From assembly GCA_020633055.1 (NCBI GenBank), contig JACKEJ010000004.1, positions 930,001 through 994,000 of the forward strand: DNA of 64,000 nt, read 5' to 3'. A program made the translations under genes and the position numbers. The stretch comes from Sandaracinaceae bacterium. GTDB lineage: Bacteria > Myxococcota_A > Polyangia > Polyangiales > Houyiibacteriaceae. Each line of letters begins with the position of its first letter. The stretch's first letter is position 1. The notes below the pieces were generated by a model. The model had not been told where the DNA came from. It searched no databases and worked only from the letters and a program-made list of their open reading frames with translations. This document shows, piece by piece, positions 14,542 to 23,043 of the stretch.

Positions 14542-15138
14542 CTAGCGCTGAATGTGCTTGACAAGCGCGTCGACCTCGAATTGTGCCCAGCACTTGGTGC
14601 TCAACTCGATTCCTAGCCCCTTCCATGTGGCGTTGACGACCTTCTTGCCGCGTCGCTGTACGGCCTCCACAGCCGGAATGAAGTCCTTGTCGCTCGTTAC
14701 GAGGATCGCGAGGTCGTAGGCGCCATCCCATGCAAGGCCCATCAGGTCCGTTACGATCTGGGAGTCGACAGTCTTCTCGACGGCGCGGCCCAACAGCTCG
14801 TTGCAGTTGGGACACGTCGGAGTGCTCGTGTTGCAACTACGACAGTGGATGGCCTTCTGGCGCCATCGCCGCTCGGCAATCGAGACCTGTACACCCGGCT
14901 GGCGATCTAGGAAGGACGAAAGCCAGTGTTTGTGGCTGTCGTCGCGACCTGGTTCGTACGAGGAGTACACGCGGGTCTCCTGCAGCGCAACGGGGGACGT
15001 CAGCCCTTGAGCCGTAAGGATGTGCTGCGTCGCGGCCGCAAACTCCTGCGGAATCCGCTTCCAGTCGGCATCGCCATAGCCGCGCCGCCGCCACTCGAGG
15101 GAGAAGTTCCAGTAGTCAATCAGGATCCAAGTCTGCAC
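14542..15138 (-). CDS. NYN-domain (LabA/DUF88-like) nuclease with zinc ribbon insert
   Basis: 198 aa. The GTG start at 15138 has GGAGG seven bases upstream, which decides it over upstream ATGs. The NYN fold of PIN-like RNases is indicated by WILIDYWNF at the N-terminus (first Asp), KTVDSQIVTDLM (acidic centre) and AILVTSDKDFIPAVEAVQRRGKKV (S-D-x-D-F). Between the first two motifs sits a CxxC...CxxC insertion (HCRSCNTSTPTCPNC), probably zinc-binding. Such proteins cleave RNA and occur in defence and toxin settings. Here it is the last gene before attR. Confidence 0.85.
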   Translation of the reverse strand: MQTWILIDYWNFSLEWRRRGYGDADWKRIPQEFAAATQHILTAQGLTSPVALQETRVYSSYEPGRDDSHKHWLSSFLDRQPGVQVSIAERRWRQKAIHCRSCNTSTPTCPNCNELLGRAVEKTVDSQIVTDLMGLAWDGAYDLAILVTSDKDFIPAVEAVQRRGKKVVNATWKGLGIELSTKCWAQFEVDALVKHIQR

Positions 15139-15215
15139 GGCGAAGCCTCCGCGGCAGAGCATAGCGAACCCGCCCCCGAACGTCACCGCCGCGCGGAAGT
15201 CTCAGCGAAGACGTA

Positions 15216-15233
15216 GACAATCAACGGGACAGT
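15216..15233 (+). repeat. Third copy of the 18-bp end of the att repeat
   Basis: GACAATCAACGGGACAGT at 15216-15233 is identical to 9047-9064, the right end of the left repeat, and lies 61 bp inside the right junction. The chromosomal-side version at 15449-15466 differs at two bases. It may mark a former element end. Confidence 0.75.
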
Positions 15234-15293
15234 GCTCTACGCCAACCACCGGATCCCGCTTGCTGCAAGGCACATTCGCGCCCTAGAGGCACT

Positions 15294-15466
15294 GATTGAA
15301 AATCCGCGTGTCCTTGGTTCGACTCCGAGTTTGGGCACCACCCGGACCCCCTGGAAACAGGCGGTTTCGTCGTTCTGGGGGGTCGGGGCAGGAGGGGCCG
15401 GGCGAGTCTGTTTGGCCTGTTTGGTTCGTGCATGGCGATCCCGTTGGGGACGATCAGCGGGACAGT
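15294..15466 (+). repeat. attR-side direct repeat with tRNA-Phe 3' remnant
   Basis: Second copy of 8892-9064. It holds the 3' portion of tRNA-Phe (15294-15340) without a 5' half, then the terminator hairpin with one stem mismatch. The 406 bp between the NYN start and the next gene at 15545 hold only this remnant and the 18-bp repeat. Confidence 0.85.
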
Positions 15467-15544
15467 GCCGGCTACCTCAGGACCTGGGCGAGCGGCAACA
15501 CGACGTGTCGGGTCTGTCGCGTCACGACCTCCGGCCCTGCGGGC

Positions 15545-15829
15545 CTACTGGGCCGGGCGGATGAAGCACGGCGCTTCGTACGGCGTCGCCGTCGCCACGA
15601 GCTGCCATCCGCTGTCGCCCATCCGGCGCAGGAGGCCGTTGTAGGCGGAGCGGTTCTCGACGCTGTGGAGCGACCCGAACTCTTGTCGTTCCTCCATGGC
15701 GCAGTAGTTCTCCCAACGCTGAGCGGTGGGCGCCGCAGCCTCGTAGGTCTGAGCGGTGATGGACGGCATGGCGACGCCTGCGGCGCAGCCGACGAGGACG
15801 CAGAGAACGGGAACAGCGAGCTTGCGCAT
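15545..15829 (-). CDS. Small secreted or lipid-anchored protein
   Basis: 94 aa with GGAGG four bases before the ATG at 15829. The N-terminus MRKLAVPVLCVLVGCAAG is a signal peptide with a possible lipobox (LVGC). The mature part has Cys pairs (NYCAMEE, APCFIRPAQ) and a GWQLVATATP strand that recalls small DUF4177-like domains (a resemblance only). It lies just outside the island, and its stop is about 80 bp from attR. Confidence 0.7.
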   Translation of the reverse strand: MRKLAVPVLCVLVGCAAGVAMPSITAQTYEAAAPTAQRWENYCAMEERQEFGSLHSVENRSAYNGLLRRMGDSGWQLVATATPYEAPCFIRPAQ

Positions 15830-16187
15830 GGAACCTCCAGAGTGTTGGTGCCGAAGCGTAGCGAGGCGACGCAGGCGTCCACAACGCGAATGGCTCGTCG
15901 GACGTCGCGCCTCCTCGGCGTCCCAACTGATGTCCCACCTGTTGAACCGCGCGGGCTCGCACCATAGCTTCTGGAGCTGGCTCCTCAGCTAGCCCCCTCT
16001 CCTGCGGCGTCTCGCCCAGCGCTCGGATCCTGCGACGCCCAGCATGGGCCCCTCGACGGGTTGAGGTGCAAGGACGACGGTGAGCCGGGCACGTCGCGCG
16101 TCGCCTGGACGATGTCAGGGGCCGGTTCGTGTCGGACGCGAGGCCTGAACCGCTGTGCGCACCGCGATCAGACGGGTACGCTCGGGC
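15830..16187. other. Intergenic region, divergent promoters expected
   Basis: About 360 bp between two divergent genes. No ORF with a ribosome-binding site and no clear promoter or hairpin was seen. Confidence 0.4.
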
Positions 16188-17888
16188 ATGTTCTCGCGTC
16201 GAGGAGGACCCCCCGCTAACGGACGAACGTGCGCGACGGTAGCGCCTTTGCTCCTCTGCCTGGCCTTCGCCGGCTGCGCCCCCGCGCGTTCGGTCCCTGC
16301 TCCCACCCGCACACCGACGTCCGTCATCCAACTCCGTGGGGTCGTCGGGATCGGCTTTCCCGAGGCGTACGAGTCTCGACTCGCAGATCTCCTCGCGACG
16401 GGGCTCATGAACGACGCTCCCGCTCGACCTCGCCGGGATAGCGGCAGCGAAGCCTTCGATAGGTACTACGAGACAGTGGGAGCCTGGGCGCGTGATGTGT
16501 ACGTTCCTGCCGCCAACGCTCATCGTCGGCGTCTGGTCGCGCTCGACGAGGAACTCAGGGGGCGTCCGGAGCCGGCTGCGCTCTTTGCGCGTGGCCTGAT
16601 TCACGAGGAACTCGAGTCGATCGCGTGCGCGCCGCCGGGATGCATCCCTGGCTCACCCACACGGGAGGCGCGCGCGTTGTACGAAGAGTGTGTCGAACGA
16701 GGACGCGGAACTCCGCTTGGAGACGCATGCGTCGTGCGCGCGCGGATTGCGGAACGCCGCGGCCGCGGTGTGCCGGAGTGCGCGATCGAGCGTGACGTCT
16801 CACCTCGCGTGTACGAACGGTCCGATCCGCCGAGCCCACCAAGAGGGAGCCCGCTCGAGATAGACGTGGTCGGGTCGCCGTCTTTGCTCATGTTCGAGGC
16901 CGAGCGGCTGGCGTTTCTCGATGCGGTGATCGCGAGGCTGGAAGCTGTCGAGTCCGTGCCAGCCCGACGTGCTCGGAGTGATGATGCCCAGTGGCCGGAG
17001 GAGTGCGGATGGGTCGACCCCGGCCCATCCCCGGAGGAGACGGTGGTGGTCTCGATTCAGGGATCGTCTTTCGACGACGTCGAACTGAGCGACATCTACC
17101 GCGCTTGGGACGACGACAACTCGCGCGAGAGCGCGCATCGTGATCCCGACGCTCCGCGCATCCGGTTCTCATTGGTCGATCCCTCGTCGTGGCAACCCGC
17201 GATCGATCAACGGCTGGTCGAGCCGCCAGTATTTGGTGGGGAGGAAGCCCTCGGACGATCGGCCCCGGGACCCGTCGCATGGCAGCTCGACATCAACGGG
17301 GCTGAGGTCTCGTCCAGTGCAGTGCGCGATGTGCTCGAGGTGGTCGAGCGTCGCTGCCAACTCACCCCCGAGCTGCCCGTCGAATTGCTGCTTGGTTTCG
17401 ATCGTCGCGGACGCCTGACCCGCGGCGAGCCACATGGGTACGCCGTCTTTCCGCCCGCAACCTTGATGTGCATCGATGAGGCACTCCACGTCGCGGCTTC
17501 GGAGGGGGGAGAGAGAGGTCCGGAGGTGAGCCGCGTTGGGGTCACTTCGAACGTTCCATACTCGCCTTCGGTGATCGAGGCGGATCCAGCGTTCTGGATA
17601 TCAGTCAACGGTCCACGCCTCTCTCCGGCGGCCTACGCCGCGCTCGCGTCGTGTCTCGAAGGCGAACCGCGCATCGACATCTGTGCGGAAGTGGATCCCA
17701 CCGGCGCGGTCCGCGATGTCGACGTCAGCGACCCGGCGGCTTTGGCGCCTCGCGTGATGGTCGCACTGCCAAGCGCGATCGACCCGGGGCGTGAGGTGCG
17801 CGCTTGTCTGAACGATGCGCTGCGCGGCGTTCGGTTTCCATGTTCCCGCGAGGGAGGGGTTGCCGTGCTAGCGCGGATGGCGCCCTGA
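16188..17888 (+). CDS. Lipoprotein with AgmX/PglI-like C-terminal domain
   Basis: About 566 aa from the ATG at 16188 (16155 is in frame but adds a basic, unconserved stretch). The signal peptide ends LLLCLAFAGC, a lipobox. The middle is rich in acidic and Cys-containing helices (CAPPGC, EECVERG, CAIERD). The last ~100 residues (CLEGEPRIDICAEVDPTGAVRDVDVSDP...VRACLNDALRGVRFPCSREGGVAVLAR) fit the TonB-like AgmX/PglI C-terminal domain common in myxobacterial envelope proteins, and an earlier similar unit is visible (VRDVLEVVERRCQLTPELPVELLLGFDRRGRL). Probably periplasmic. Specific role unknown. Confidence 0.75.
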   Translation: MFSRRGGPPANGRTCATVAPLLLCLAFAGCAPARSVPAPTRTPTSVIQLRGVVGIGFPEAYESRLADLLATGLMNDAPARPRRDSGSEAFDRYYETVGAWARDVYVPAANAHRRRLVALDEELRGRPEPAALFARGLIHEELESIACAPPGCIPGSPTREARALYEECVERGRGTPLGDACVVRARIAERRGRGVPECAIERDVSPRVYERSDPPSPPRGSPLEIDVVGSPSLLMFEAERLAFLDAVIARLEAVESVPARRARSDDAQWPEECGWVDPGPSPEETVVVSIQGSSFDDVELSDIYRAWDDDNSRESAHRDPDAPRIRFSLVDPSSWQPAIDQRLVEPPVFGGEEALGRSAPGPVAWQLDINGAEVSSSAVRDVLEVVERRCQLTPELPVELLLGFDRRGRLTRGEPHGYAVFPPATLMCIDEALHVAASEGGERGPEVSRVGVTSNVPYSPSVIEADPAFWISVNGPRLSPAAYAALASCLEGEPRIDICAEVDPTGAVRDVDVSDPAALAPRVMVALPSAIDPGREVRACLNDALRGVRFPCSREGGVAVLARMAP

Positions 17889-17965
17889 CCCCCGGTCCGT
17901 CGTGCCCCGCACGTCGTGGCTCCGTCGCGCCTTCGCTCATGCGGCACCCAAACTCGAGTACAGCG

Positions 17966-18517
17966 ATGGACGTGCGGGGGACGAGCCCTACGTTGCCAGG
18001 CGTGACCTCTCCCCGATTCCACTATGTCGGCCCAGCCGCAATCCGCGCCTCCTGCGAGGGGGACCCGGCGGGTCGCGTGATCGAGAACGCGGAGTCTCTC
18101 CGAGCCTGGCTCGCCAACCTCCAACGCGAGGACCGCGACGCGGACGGCTGGGCGACGTACACCATCGGAACGGACGGTCTCCTGCGCCTGGCGCATCGCC
18201 GCACCGAGCACGTCGCGTGCGCCGGGGCGGGTGAGGTGCTTGCTGCGGGCGAGGTCCAGTTCGATCCTTCCGGCGAGGTTGTCTGGCTAAGCAACAACTC
18301 CACGGGATTCTGCCCTGACCTCAGCTCCTTCGAAGCGGTCTCGGCGACGTTCAGCGCGGCGGGGTTGTCGCCACCCCCAGCCTTCGATCACGCCGTCGTG
18401 TTCCGTCGGTGTCGGGCGTGTGGGGAGCGTAGCGTCATCAAGGACGACGATTTCCGATGCGGGGTCTGCGAGGCGCCAGTGTCGAGGGTTTGGAACTTCG
18501 ACCTGGCGCTTGGTTGA
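17966..18517 (+). CDS. Hypothetical protein with C-terminal zinc ribbon
   Basis: About 183 aa from the ATG at 17966 (17939 also possible). The first ~130 residues look like a mixed fold (RFHYVGPAAIRASCEGDP, SLRAWLANLQRED, EVQFDPSGEVVWLSNN). The C-terminus has two CxxC pairs (CRACGERSVIKDDDFRCGVCEAPV), a likely zinc site, and ends WNFDLALG. No signal peptide. It lies 77 nt after the lipoprotein gene on the same strand. Family not recognised; it may belong to the group of small single-domain proteins that accompany secreted toxins, but nothing here proves it. Confidence 0.65.
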   Translation: MDVRGTSPTLPGVTSPRFHYVGPAAIRASCEGDPAGRVIENAESLRAWLANLQREDRDADGWATYTIGTDGLLRLAHRRTEHVACAGAGEVLAAGEVQFDPSGEVVWLSNNSTGFCPDLSSFEAVSATFSAAGLSPPPAFDHAVVFRRCRACGERSVIKDDDFRCGVCEAPVSRVWNFDLALG

Positions 18518-18629
18518 TATCGGCCAGCGAATGAGCGTGCCTCACTCCGGCGTTCGCTGCCATCAACGCTTACGCCCGCATCCACGCGCGCGTGATACCT
18601 TGCGGCGACACACGCGTTGGGAGGTCTAC

Positions 18630-19028
18630 ATGGGAGCCTGGGGAGCTGGAATCTTCGACAACGACTCGGCGTGCGACTGGGTCTACGACTTTCTCGAGGG
18701 TGGGTTGGATGTGGTCCGGGACACGTTCGAGGAGGCCCTCGCCGAGGACGACTACCTGGACGTCGACGTCGGCGCGCCGGTGTTGGCGGCTGCCGCTGTC
18801 GTGGCGCGCTTGCTCGGAGATGCCGGGCAACAAGGCCCCAGCACGGCGGATATCGACAAGTGGGTGAGAGCCAACCCTCAGACACCGCCGCCCCAGCTGG
18901 TCGCGAAGGCGTTGGCGGCGATCGATCGGGTCATGGGGGACGAGTCCGAGCTGGTGGAACTCTGGGAGGGCGACCCCGACTTCACGGCGGAAGTGACGAA
19001 GCTGCGCGCACGTCTCGGTGCGCCCTAG
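18630..19028 (+). CDS. DUF4259 domain protein
   Basis: 132 aa. The ATG at 18630 has GGAGG five bases upstream. The N-terminal MGAWGAGIFDNDSACDWVYDF is the hallmark of DUF4259, a family of small acidic proteins with no proven function. The rest is helical and acidic (VRDTFEEALAEDDYLDV, AAAAVVARLLGD, LVAKALAAIDRVMGDESELVELWEGD). The neighbours are other small soluble orphans on the same strand. Confidence 0.85.
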   Translation: MGAWGAGIFDNDSACDWVYDFLEGGLDVVRDTFEEALAEDDYLDVDVGAPVLAAAAVVARLLGDAGQQGPSTADIDKWVRANPQTPPPQLVAKALAAIDRVMGDESELVELWEGDPDFTAEVTKLRARLGAP

Positions 19029-19122
19029 AGTCGGAGGAGGTGGCTCGCCGCCGTTCGAGAGCGGGCATGCGCCAGCACGTGACGCGCGACCCATGCCGAG
19101 ACGTCGCGGTATGCTGGTGCCC

Positions 19123-19731
19123 ATGAGCACCCCCCGAACGTTCGTCGACCTGTTCTCCGAAGGTGGCCCCTTCGTCGTCGCGGAGGAGGCCCACTTCCGC
19201 AGCTGGCCGGGCTCGCGCGGGTGGCAGGACGTGTTGGCCGAGCTGGAACCGCCGGGCGCCATCCAGGTGGCGGGGGACGCGATGCGCGTGTTCTTCGACC
19301 CGGAAGACCCAGGCCCGGTGCAGGTGGGGTGGACCGAGGACTCGCTGCTGCTGGTGCGCTGGTCCGAGGGCGGCGCGCCGGTGGTGTTCGGGCGGCTCGA
19401 CGACGCGGCCAAGACGGCGTTCGCGGCGGCGGTGGAAGCGGGCCTCGGCGCCGCTGCGGACGTGGAGGAGCTGGGGTTGGTGGAGCTGACCGACGGTCTC
19501 GTCGTTGTGTCGTGGGCGGCCTACGGCGGAGCGGACCTGGTGGAGGACCGCGCGGGAGTGGAGGCGCTCGCGGACGGCTCTCCGCGCGAGACACGGCGCT
19601 ACGCGGGGGGTGCACCCGGGCTCATGGCTGTGCGGCTCACGCCGGGCACGTATGCCGTGCAAGCCGTGTTCGACTACTACGACGAAGCGGGGGAACGTGG
19701 TGGCACATGGTTGCTGCTCTTGCGATCGTGA
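19123..19731 (+). CDS. Hypothetical acidic protein
   Basis: 202 aa from the ATG at 19123 (MSTPRTFVDLFSEGGPF). Beta-strand patterns recur (AIQVAGDAMRVFFDPEDPGPVQVGWTEDSLLLVRW, GLVVVSWAAYGG, GTYAVQAVFDYY). It is strongly acidic, with no signal peptide or membrane segment. Family not recognised. It follows the DUF4259 gene by 94 nt on the same strand, so it may share a transcript. Confidence 0.65.
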   Translation: MSTPRTFVDLFSEGGPFVVAEEAHFRSWPGSRGWQDVLAELEPPGAIQVAGDAMRVFFDPEDPGPVQVGWTEDSLLLVRWSEGGAPVVFGRLDDAAKTAFAAAVEAGLGAAADVEELGLVELTDGLVVVSWAAYGGADLVEDRAGVEALADGSPRETRRYAGGAPGLMAVRLTPGTYAVQAVFDYYDEAGERGGTWLLLLRS

Positions 19732-19755
19732 GGGCCGCTGAGCCAGCCAGCTGAC

Positions 19756-20340
19756 TCATCGCTTCGCCCTCAGCACTGACGCGACGAGCCGCGCGAACTC
19801 GGGACCACGCTCGGGTTCGTCGATGGCTTCGGCGAACTGTTCGACCGTGCGCTGCACTCGCTCGAGGTCGAGCTCGTCTCGATGAAGTCGCACGAGCTCC
19901 TTGATGTCCCGCTGGTCGCGGTCGCGCCACGCTACTGCCTTGTAGATGAGCAGGTCCTCGGCCCTCGCGACCGGAAACGGAACGTCCTCGATGTCGATGA
20001 GCTCGGCCGCCTCGACGGCTTCGCGCTCGAAAGGGAGCCAGCCAAGGGAGAGGTCCAGTTCGATGCCGGAGTCAGCGTGAACCATCAGGAGCACCTGGGA
20101 CCTCGCCGCGAACTCGAGCGCGTTCTCGACTCGTGGAACGAAGCCAGACGAGGCCAGCGCGTCCATCAGCTGCGACGCGGAAGCCGCCGCGCCCAGTACC
20201 ATGACGTCGATGTCGTCCGTGTGCCGGGGAAAACCCCGGAGCACGACGGCCAACCCGCCAATCAGAACGTAGCGACCCTGCACCAGACGCAGCGCGTCGT
20301 TCAGCGCCGCCGCGGCGCTCGCGAGAGGCGACCTACTCAT
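19756..20340 (-). CDS. Nucleotidyltransferase (AbiEii/MNT-like)
   Basis: 194 aa from the ATG at 20340. The catalytic core reads YVLIGGLAVVLRGFPRHTDDIDV (residues 24-46): the Gly-Gly turn (28-29), Arg before the acidic box and Asp43/Asp45. A third acidic residue follows in GIELDLSLGW (~95). The C-terminal helices carry VARAEDLLIYKAVAWRDRDQRDIKELVRLH, typical of this group of nucleotidyltransferases, several of which are toxins or antitoxins that modify partner proteins or tRNA. The gene overlaps a 77-aa upstream gene by 8 nt, the layout of a two-component module. Confidence 0.85.
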   Translation of the reverse strand: MSRSPLASAAAALNDALRLVQGRYVLIGGLAVVLRGFPRHTDDIDVMVLGAAASASQLMDALASSGFVPRVENALEFAARSQVLLMVHADSGIELDLSLGWLPFEREAVEAAELIDIEDVPFPVARAEDLLIYKAVAWRDRDQRDIKELVRLHRDELDLERVQRTVEQFAEAIDEPERGPEFARLVASVLRAKR

Positions 20341-20566
20341 CCGCGAGGCGCTGCCGGAGTGCGTACCAGCGGAGATGAAACTCGAGGTTCTCTTGCCGCT
20401 GAGCGTCGGTGGGCGCCATGCGCTCGCGGGCCAGGCGTTGAAGCGTCACCAGGCGGCTGAAGGCTTCGCGTGGCGGCACGGGTTTCCGCGCACGGTCGGC
20501 CGCAGCGGAGGCGGCTGCGTGACCCTGCACCAAGCGCAGCCAGGCGGTCTTGTCGCTCGCGATCAT
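20333..20566 (-). CDS. Small partner of the nucleotidyltransferase
   Basis: 77 aa, mostly helical and basic (AWLRLVQGHAAASAAADRARKPVPPREAFSRLVTLQRLARERM), ending FHLRWYALRQRLADE. It overlaps the nucleotidyltransferase start by 8 nt and is encoded first, as with antitoxins or small partners. It has no DNA-binding motif I can name. A toxin-antitoxin type relation is inferred from layout only. Confidence 0.65.
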   Translation of the reverse strand: MIASDKTAWLRLVQGHAAASAAADRARKPVPPREAFSRLVTLQRLARERMAPTDAQRQENLEFHLRWYALRQRLADE

Positions 20567-20613
20567 GCTCGGACGCTAGCACGCGGCGGGCTGGCCAGCG
20601 CTACCAGCTGGGC

Positions 20614-21132
20614 TCACCCCTTCGCGGAGCGCGGATCCCCGCCGCGTCCAGCCGGGTCGAGGTCGCCCAGGCACTCGTGGAGACCGCTAATCACTGGGCC
20701 CCTGGTTCCGTCGCGCACGTTGGCGGCGGCCACCTCCCAGTGGAGGCCCTGGGCTAGCTCGCGACCGATTAGCGACTCGATGAAGCGCCAGCCGTCGCCG
20801 AGGATGTTGGCCAGGTTGTAGAGCATCAGGACCTGCGCGCTGCGCACGACGTCGCGCACGGCGACCAGGTCGGCGCCCGAGTCGGCCAGGCGCGCGAGGG
20901 CGGGCGCGTCGATGAAGGGGAAGCCGTTGTCGCCCAGGCGCAACCAGTCCGTGACCCAGCGTGGGCGGCCGCTCTCGTCCTCGCCTTCGGGAGCCACCTC
21001 GCGCCACATCACGTGCAGCAGCAGCACGCGCAAGAGGGCGCTGGGGTCGCCTTGGGCGTGGGCCTCGCAGGCGGGCTCGATGTCGTGCTCGGGAACGCCC
21101 AGGGCGCGCAGCTTGTCGGCCAGCTTGCTCAC
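20614..21132 (-). CDS. Hypothetical protein
   Basis: 172 aa from a GTG start at 21132 (MSKLADKLRALGVPEHDIEPACEAHAQGDPSALLRVLLLHVMW). Helical, moderately acidic, with a GWRFIESLIGRELAQGLHWEVAAANVRDGTRGPVISGLHECLGDLDP C-terminal stretch. No signal peptide or membrane segment. No family recognised. It stands 47 nt upstream of the 77-aa gene on the same strand, so all three may form one transcript. Confidence 0.6.
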   Translation of the reverse strand: MSKLADKLRALGVPEHDIEPACEAHAQGDPSALLRVLLLHVMWREVAPEGEDESGRPRWVTDWLRLGDNGFPFIDAPALARLADSGADLVAVRDVVRSAQVLMLYNLANILGDGWRFIESLIGRELAQGLHWEVAAANVRDGTRGPVISGLHECLGDLDPAGRGGDPRSAKG

Positions 21133-21254
21133 GGTTCAGCGTCGCTCCCGAGTGGACGGCGCGCTGACTCGACCGGTCCGTTCCACCACGCACGCCAAGA
21201 GCTCCACGCGTTGCATGCCGCACGTCTACACGCGCGGTCTCGGGGACACAAGCG

Positions 21255-22883
21255 TCAGGGCACGCGCGCGTGGAAGCGGTAGGCCAGCGAGAGCGAGACG
21301 ATGTCCGCCGACGCCGTGTAGCTCCCCGCGTTCTGGATGTTGCCGCCCGTCAGCGTGGCCTGGCGGATGGCGGCCTCCTGCTCGGTGGTGTTGCGCCGGA
21401 ACCAGTGGATGTGCTGGTAGGCCAGGCTCAGCTCCATGCGCTCGACGCGCACGGTGGCGCCCAGGCCGAAGCTCATGCGCGACCAGGGCACGAAGCCGAG
21501 CCGCTCGCTGCCCGGCTTGATGCCGTCGTTCTCGTAGGAGAGCCCCATGCGCAGGGCGAAGCGCCCGGGCACGACGTTGTAGTCGCCGCCCAGCATGACG
21601 CTGGTCTGCGTCTTCCAGTTCTGCACCAGCTCCAGCTCGGGCGCGTTGTAGATGGTCACGCCGGCCACGCCTGTGTCGAGGCGGTTCTCGGGGTCGCCCG
21701 TGCCGTGCGGCCCCACCTGGAACGCGTCCACTACGTTGCCCAGCGACACGTCCACGTCCAGCTCGAGGTCGAAGACCTCGTCAGTCATCGGGTCTCGCCC
21801 CGCCCCGCCCACACCCACCGCGCCATCGCGGCGCATGGCCCAGCGCGTGGCGAAGCTCAGCGTGGACGCCTGGGGAGCGTCCAGCGAAGCGCCCAGCGTG
21901 CGGTCCGTGCGCGTGCTGCCGAAGCGCGGGTTGAGCGCCTGGATGGTCTCCTCGGTGGCGTAGTGGAACGAGCGCAAGCGCAGGTCGCCCGTGGCGCGCA
22001 CCACGTCGATCCACGTGTAGCCCAGCATGATGTCCAGCCCGTCCACCGGCTCGGCCGCGATGGACCCGCTCACGCGCGGCACGAAGCGGTCGTGCACGGA
22101 GAGGTCGGCCAGGATGTCGTACACGGCGGACTCGCCCGCGAGCGGTGCGGTGACGGTGCTGTAGCGGATGTTGGCGAAGCCCCACCCGAACGTGGCGCCC
22201 ACGCGCAGCCGCGGGTGCAGCTCCACACCCACGCCCGCCGTGACGAACGCCAGCAGCAGGTTCGCTTCGATGAGGTCGTAGCGCGTGGAGGTGGGCAGGC
22301 GACCCGTGGGCGCCAAGGGCGCGGCCATGGTGCCGTCCGCGTCGCCGAAGGTGGTCACGCCCTGGCCGCTGTTGGGAGCGATCAGCCCAATGCCCACGCC
22401 CACGCGCTGGTGCGGCCGGAAGCTGACGCCCGCCTGGGGCAGCGGGAACAGACCGCGGTCGTTGCACACGCGCGGATACGCAACGTCGCCGTACTCGTCC
22501 TCGGTGCCGAAGACCGTGTCGTTGGGCGTGGGCGTCATGGGCACGCGCGGGTTGCCGTCGGCGTCCTGCGTGGGCGTGCCCGTGCGGTCGAAGCACGCGT
22601 GGAAGGTGGACAGGTGCAGCGTGAGCTCCAGCTGCGTGCCGCTCAGCCGCGCCAGGTTGGCGGGGTTCAGGTGCAGCGAAAGCGCCGTGTCCGTGCGCGC
22701 GCGCCACGCCCCCGCGCGCCCTGCCCCACGCGTGCCGAGGCCGGGCCACTCGAGCCCGCCGGCCGAAGCCGAGGACCCGCCCAGCAGCTGGCAGGCGAGC
22801 GCGGCGAACGCGAACCTGGCGAGCACGCGTCCGCGAGTTTGCGAGGAGAGACGGCGAGCGGCGACACGGGGGGAGACGGGCAT
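21255..22883 (-). CDS. FadL/OMPP1-family outer-membrane transport protein
   Basis: 542 aa from the ATG at 22883. The signal peptide spans ~1-40 (ARFAFAALACQLLGGSSASAG). The mature N-terminus GGLEWPGLGTRGAGRAGAWRARTDTALSLHLNPANLARLSG matches the hatch-domain and NPA motif of FadL-type long-chain fatty-acid or hydrocarbon channels. Alternating strands through the rest (VGVGIGLIAPNSG, RLRVGATFGWGF, ADIVSLSLAYRFHARVP with an aromatic-containing end) fit a barrel. The gene is divergent from the SDR gene (160-nt gap). The substrate is not predictable. Confidence 0.85.
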   Translation of the reverse strand: MPVSPRVAARRLSSQTRGRVLARFAFAALACQLLGGSSASAGGLEWPGLGTRGAGRAGAWRARTDTALSLHLNPANLARLSGTQLELTLHLSTFHACFDRTGTPTQDADGNPRVPMTPTPNDTVFGTEDEYGDVAYPRVCNDRGLFPLPQAGVSFRPHQRVGVGIGLIAPNSGQGVTTFGDADGTMAAPLAPTGRLPTSTRYDLIEANLLLAFVTAGVGVELHPRLRVGATFGWGFANIRYSTVTAPLAGESAVYDILADLSVHDRFVPRVSGSIAAEPVDGLDIMLGYTWIDVVRATGDLRLRSFHYATEETIQALNPRFGSTRTDRTLGASLDAPQASTLSFATRWAMRRDGAVGVGGAGRDPMTDEVFDLELDVDVSLGNVVDAFQVGPHGTGDPENRLDTGVAGVTIYNAPELELVQNWKTQTSVMLGGDYNVVPGRFALRMGLSYENDGIKPGSERLGFVPWSRMSFGLGATVRVERMELSLAYQHIHWFRRNTTEQEAAIRQATLTGGNIQNAGSYTASADIVSLSLAYRFHARVP

Positions 22884-23043
22884 CGGGATGCGCGAGGGTA
22901 CGCACGACTCGCTGATGATTCCATCACTAATCAGACCCGGCGGGTGGAGATGCCGCGACCTTGTGCCATCCTCTCGTCTCCGCCCCGAACCGGGCGGGGG
23001 CATGACCAACGCGCGACGACGGCGCGACGAGGAGCAGAGCGGC

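Larger units (their letters stand above)
8892..15466. mobile_element. Integrated genomic island in tRNA-Phe
   Basis: About 6.4 kb of DNA lies between two copies of the tRNA-Phe 3' region. It encodes a tyrosine recombinase and a set of mostly orphan genes, many short and loosely packed, ending with a NYN-domain nuclease. The right copy lacks the 5' half of the tRNA, as expected for attR. There are no phage structural genes or conjugation genes, so this is a small integrative island or the remnant of a larger one. Divergence between the repeats beyond the core suggests the element brought its downstream flank from a related host. Confidence 0.85.

Noticed and set aside
14001..14561. 186-aa plus-strand frame in the island gap
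   Set aside because: Pro/Arg-rich with no start context; it overlaps the small-RNA unit and the antisense end of the NYN gene.
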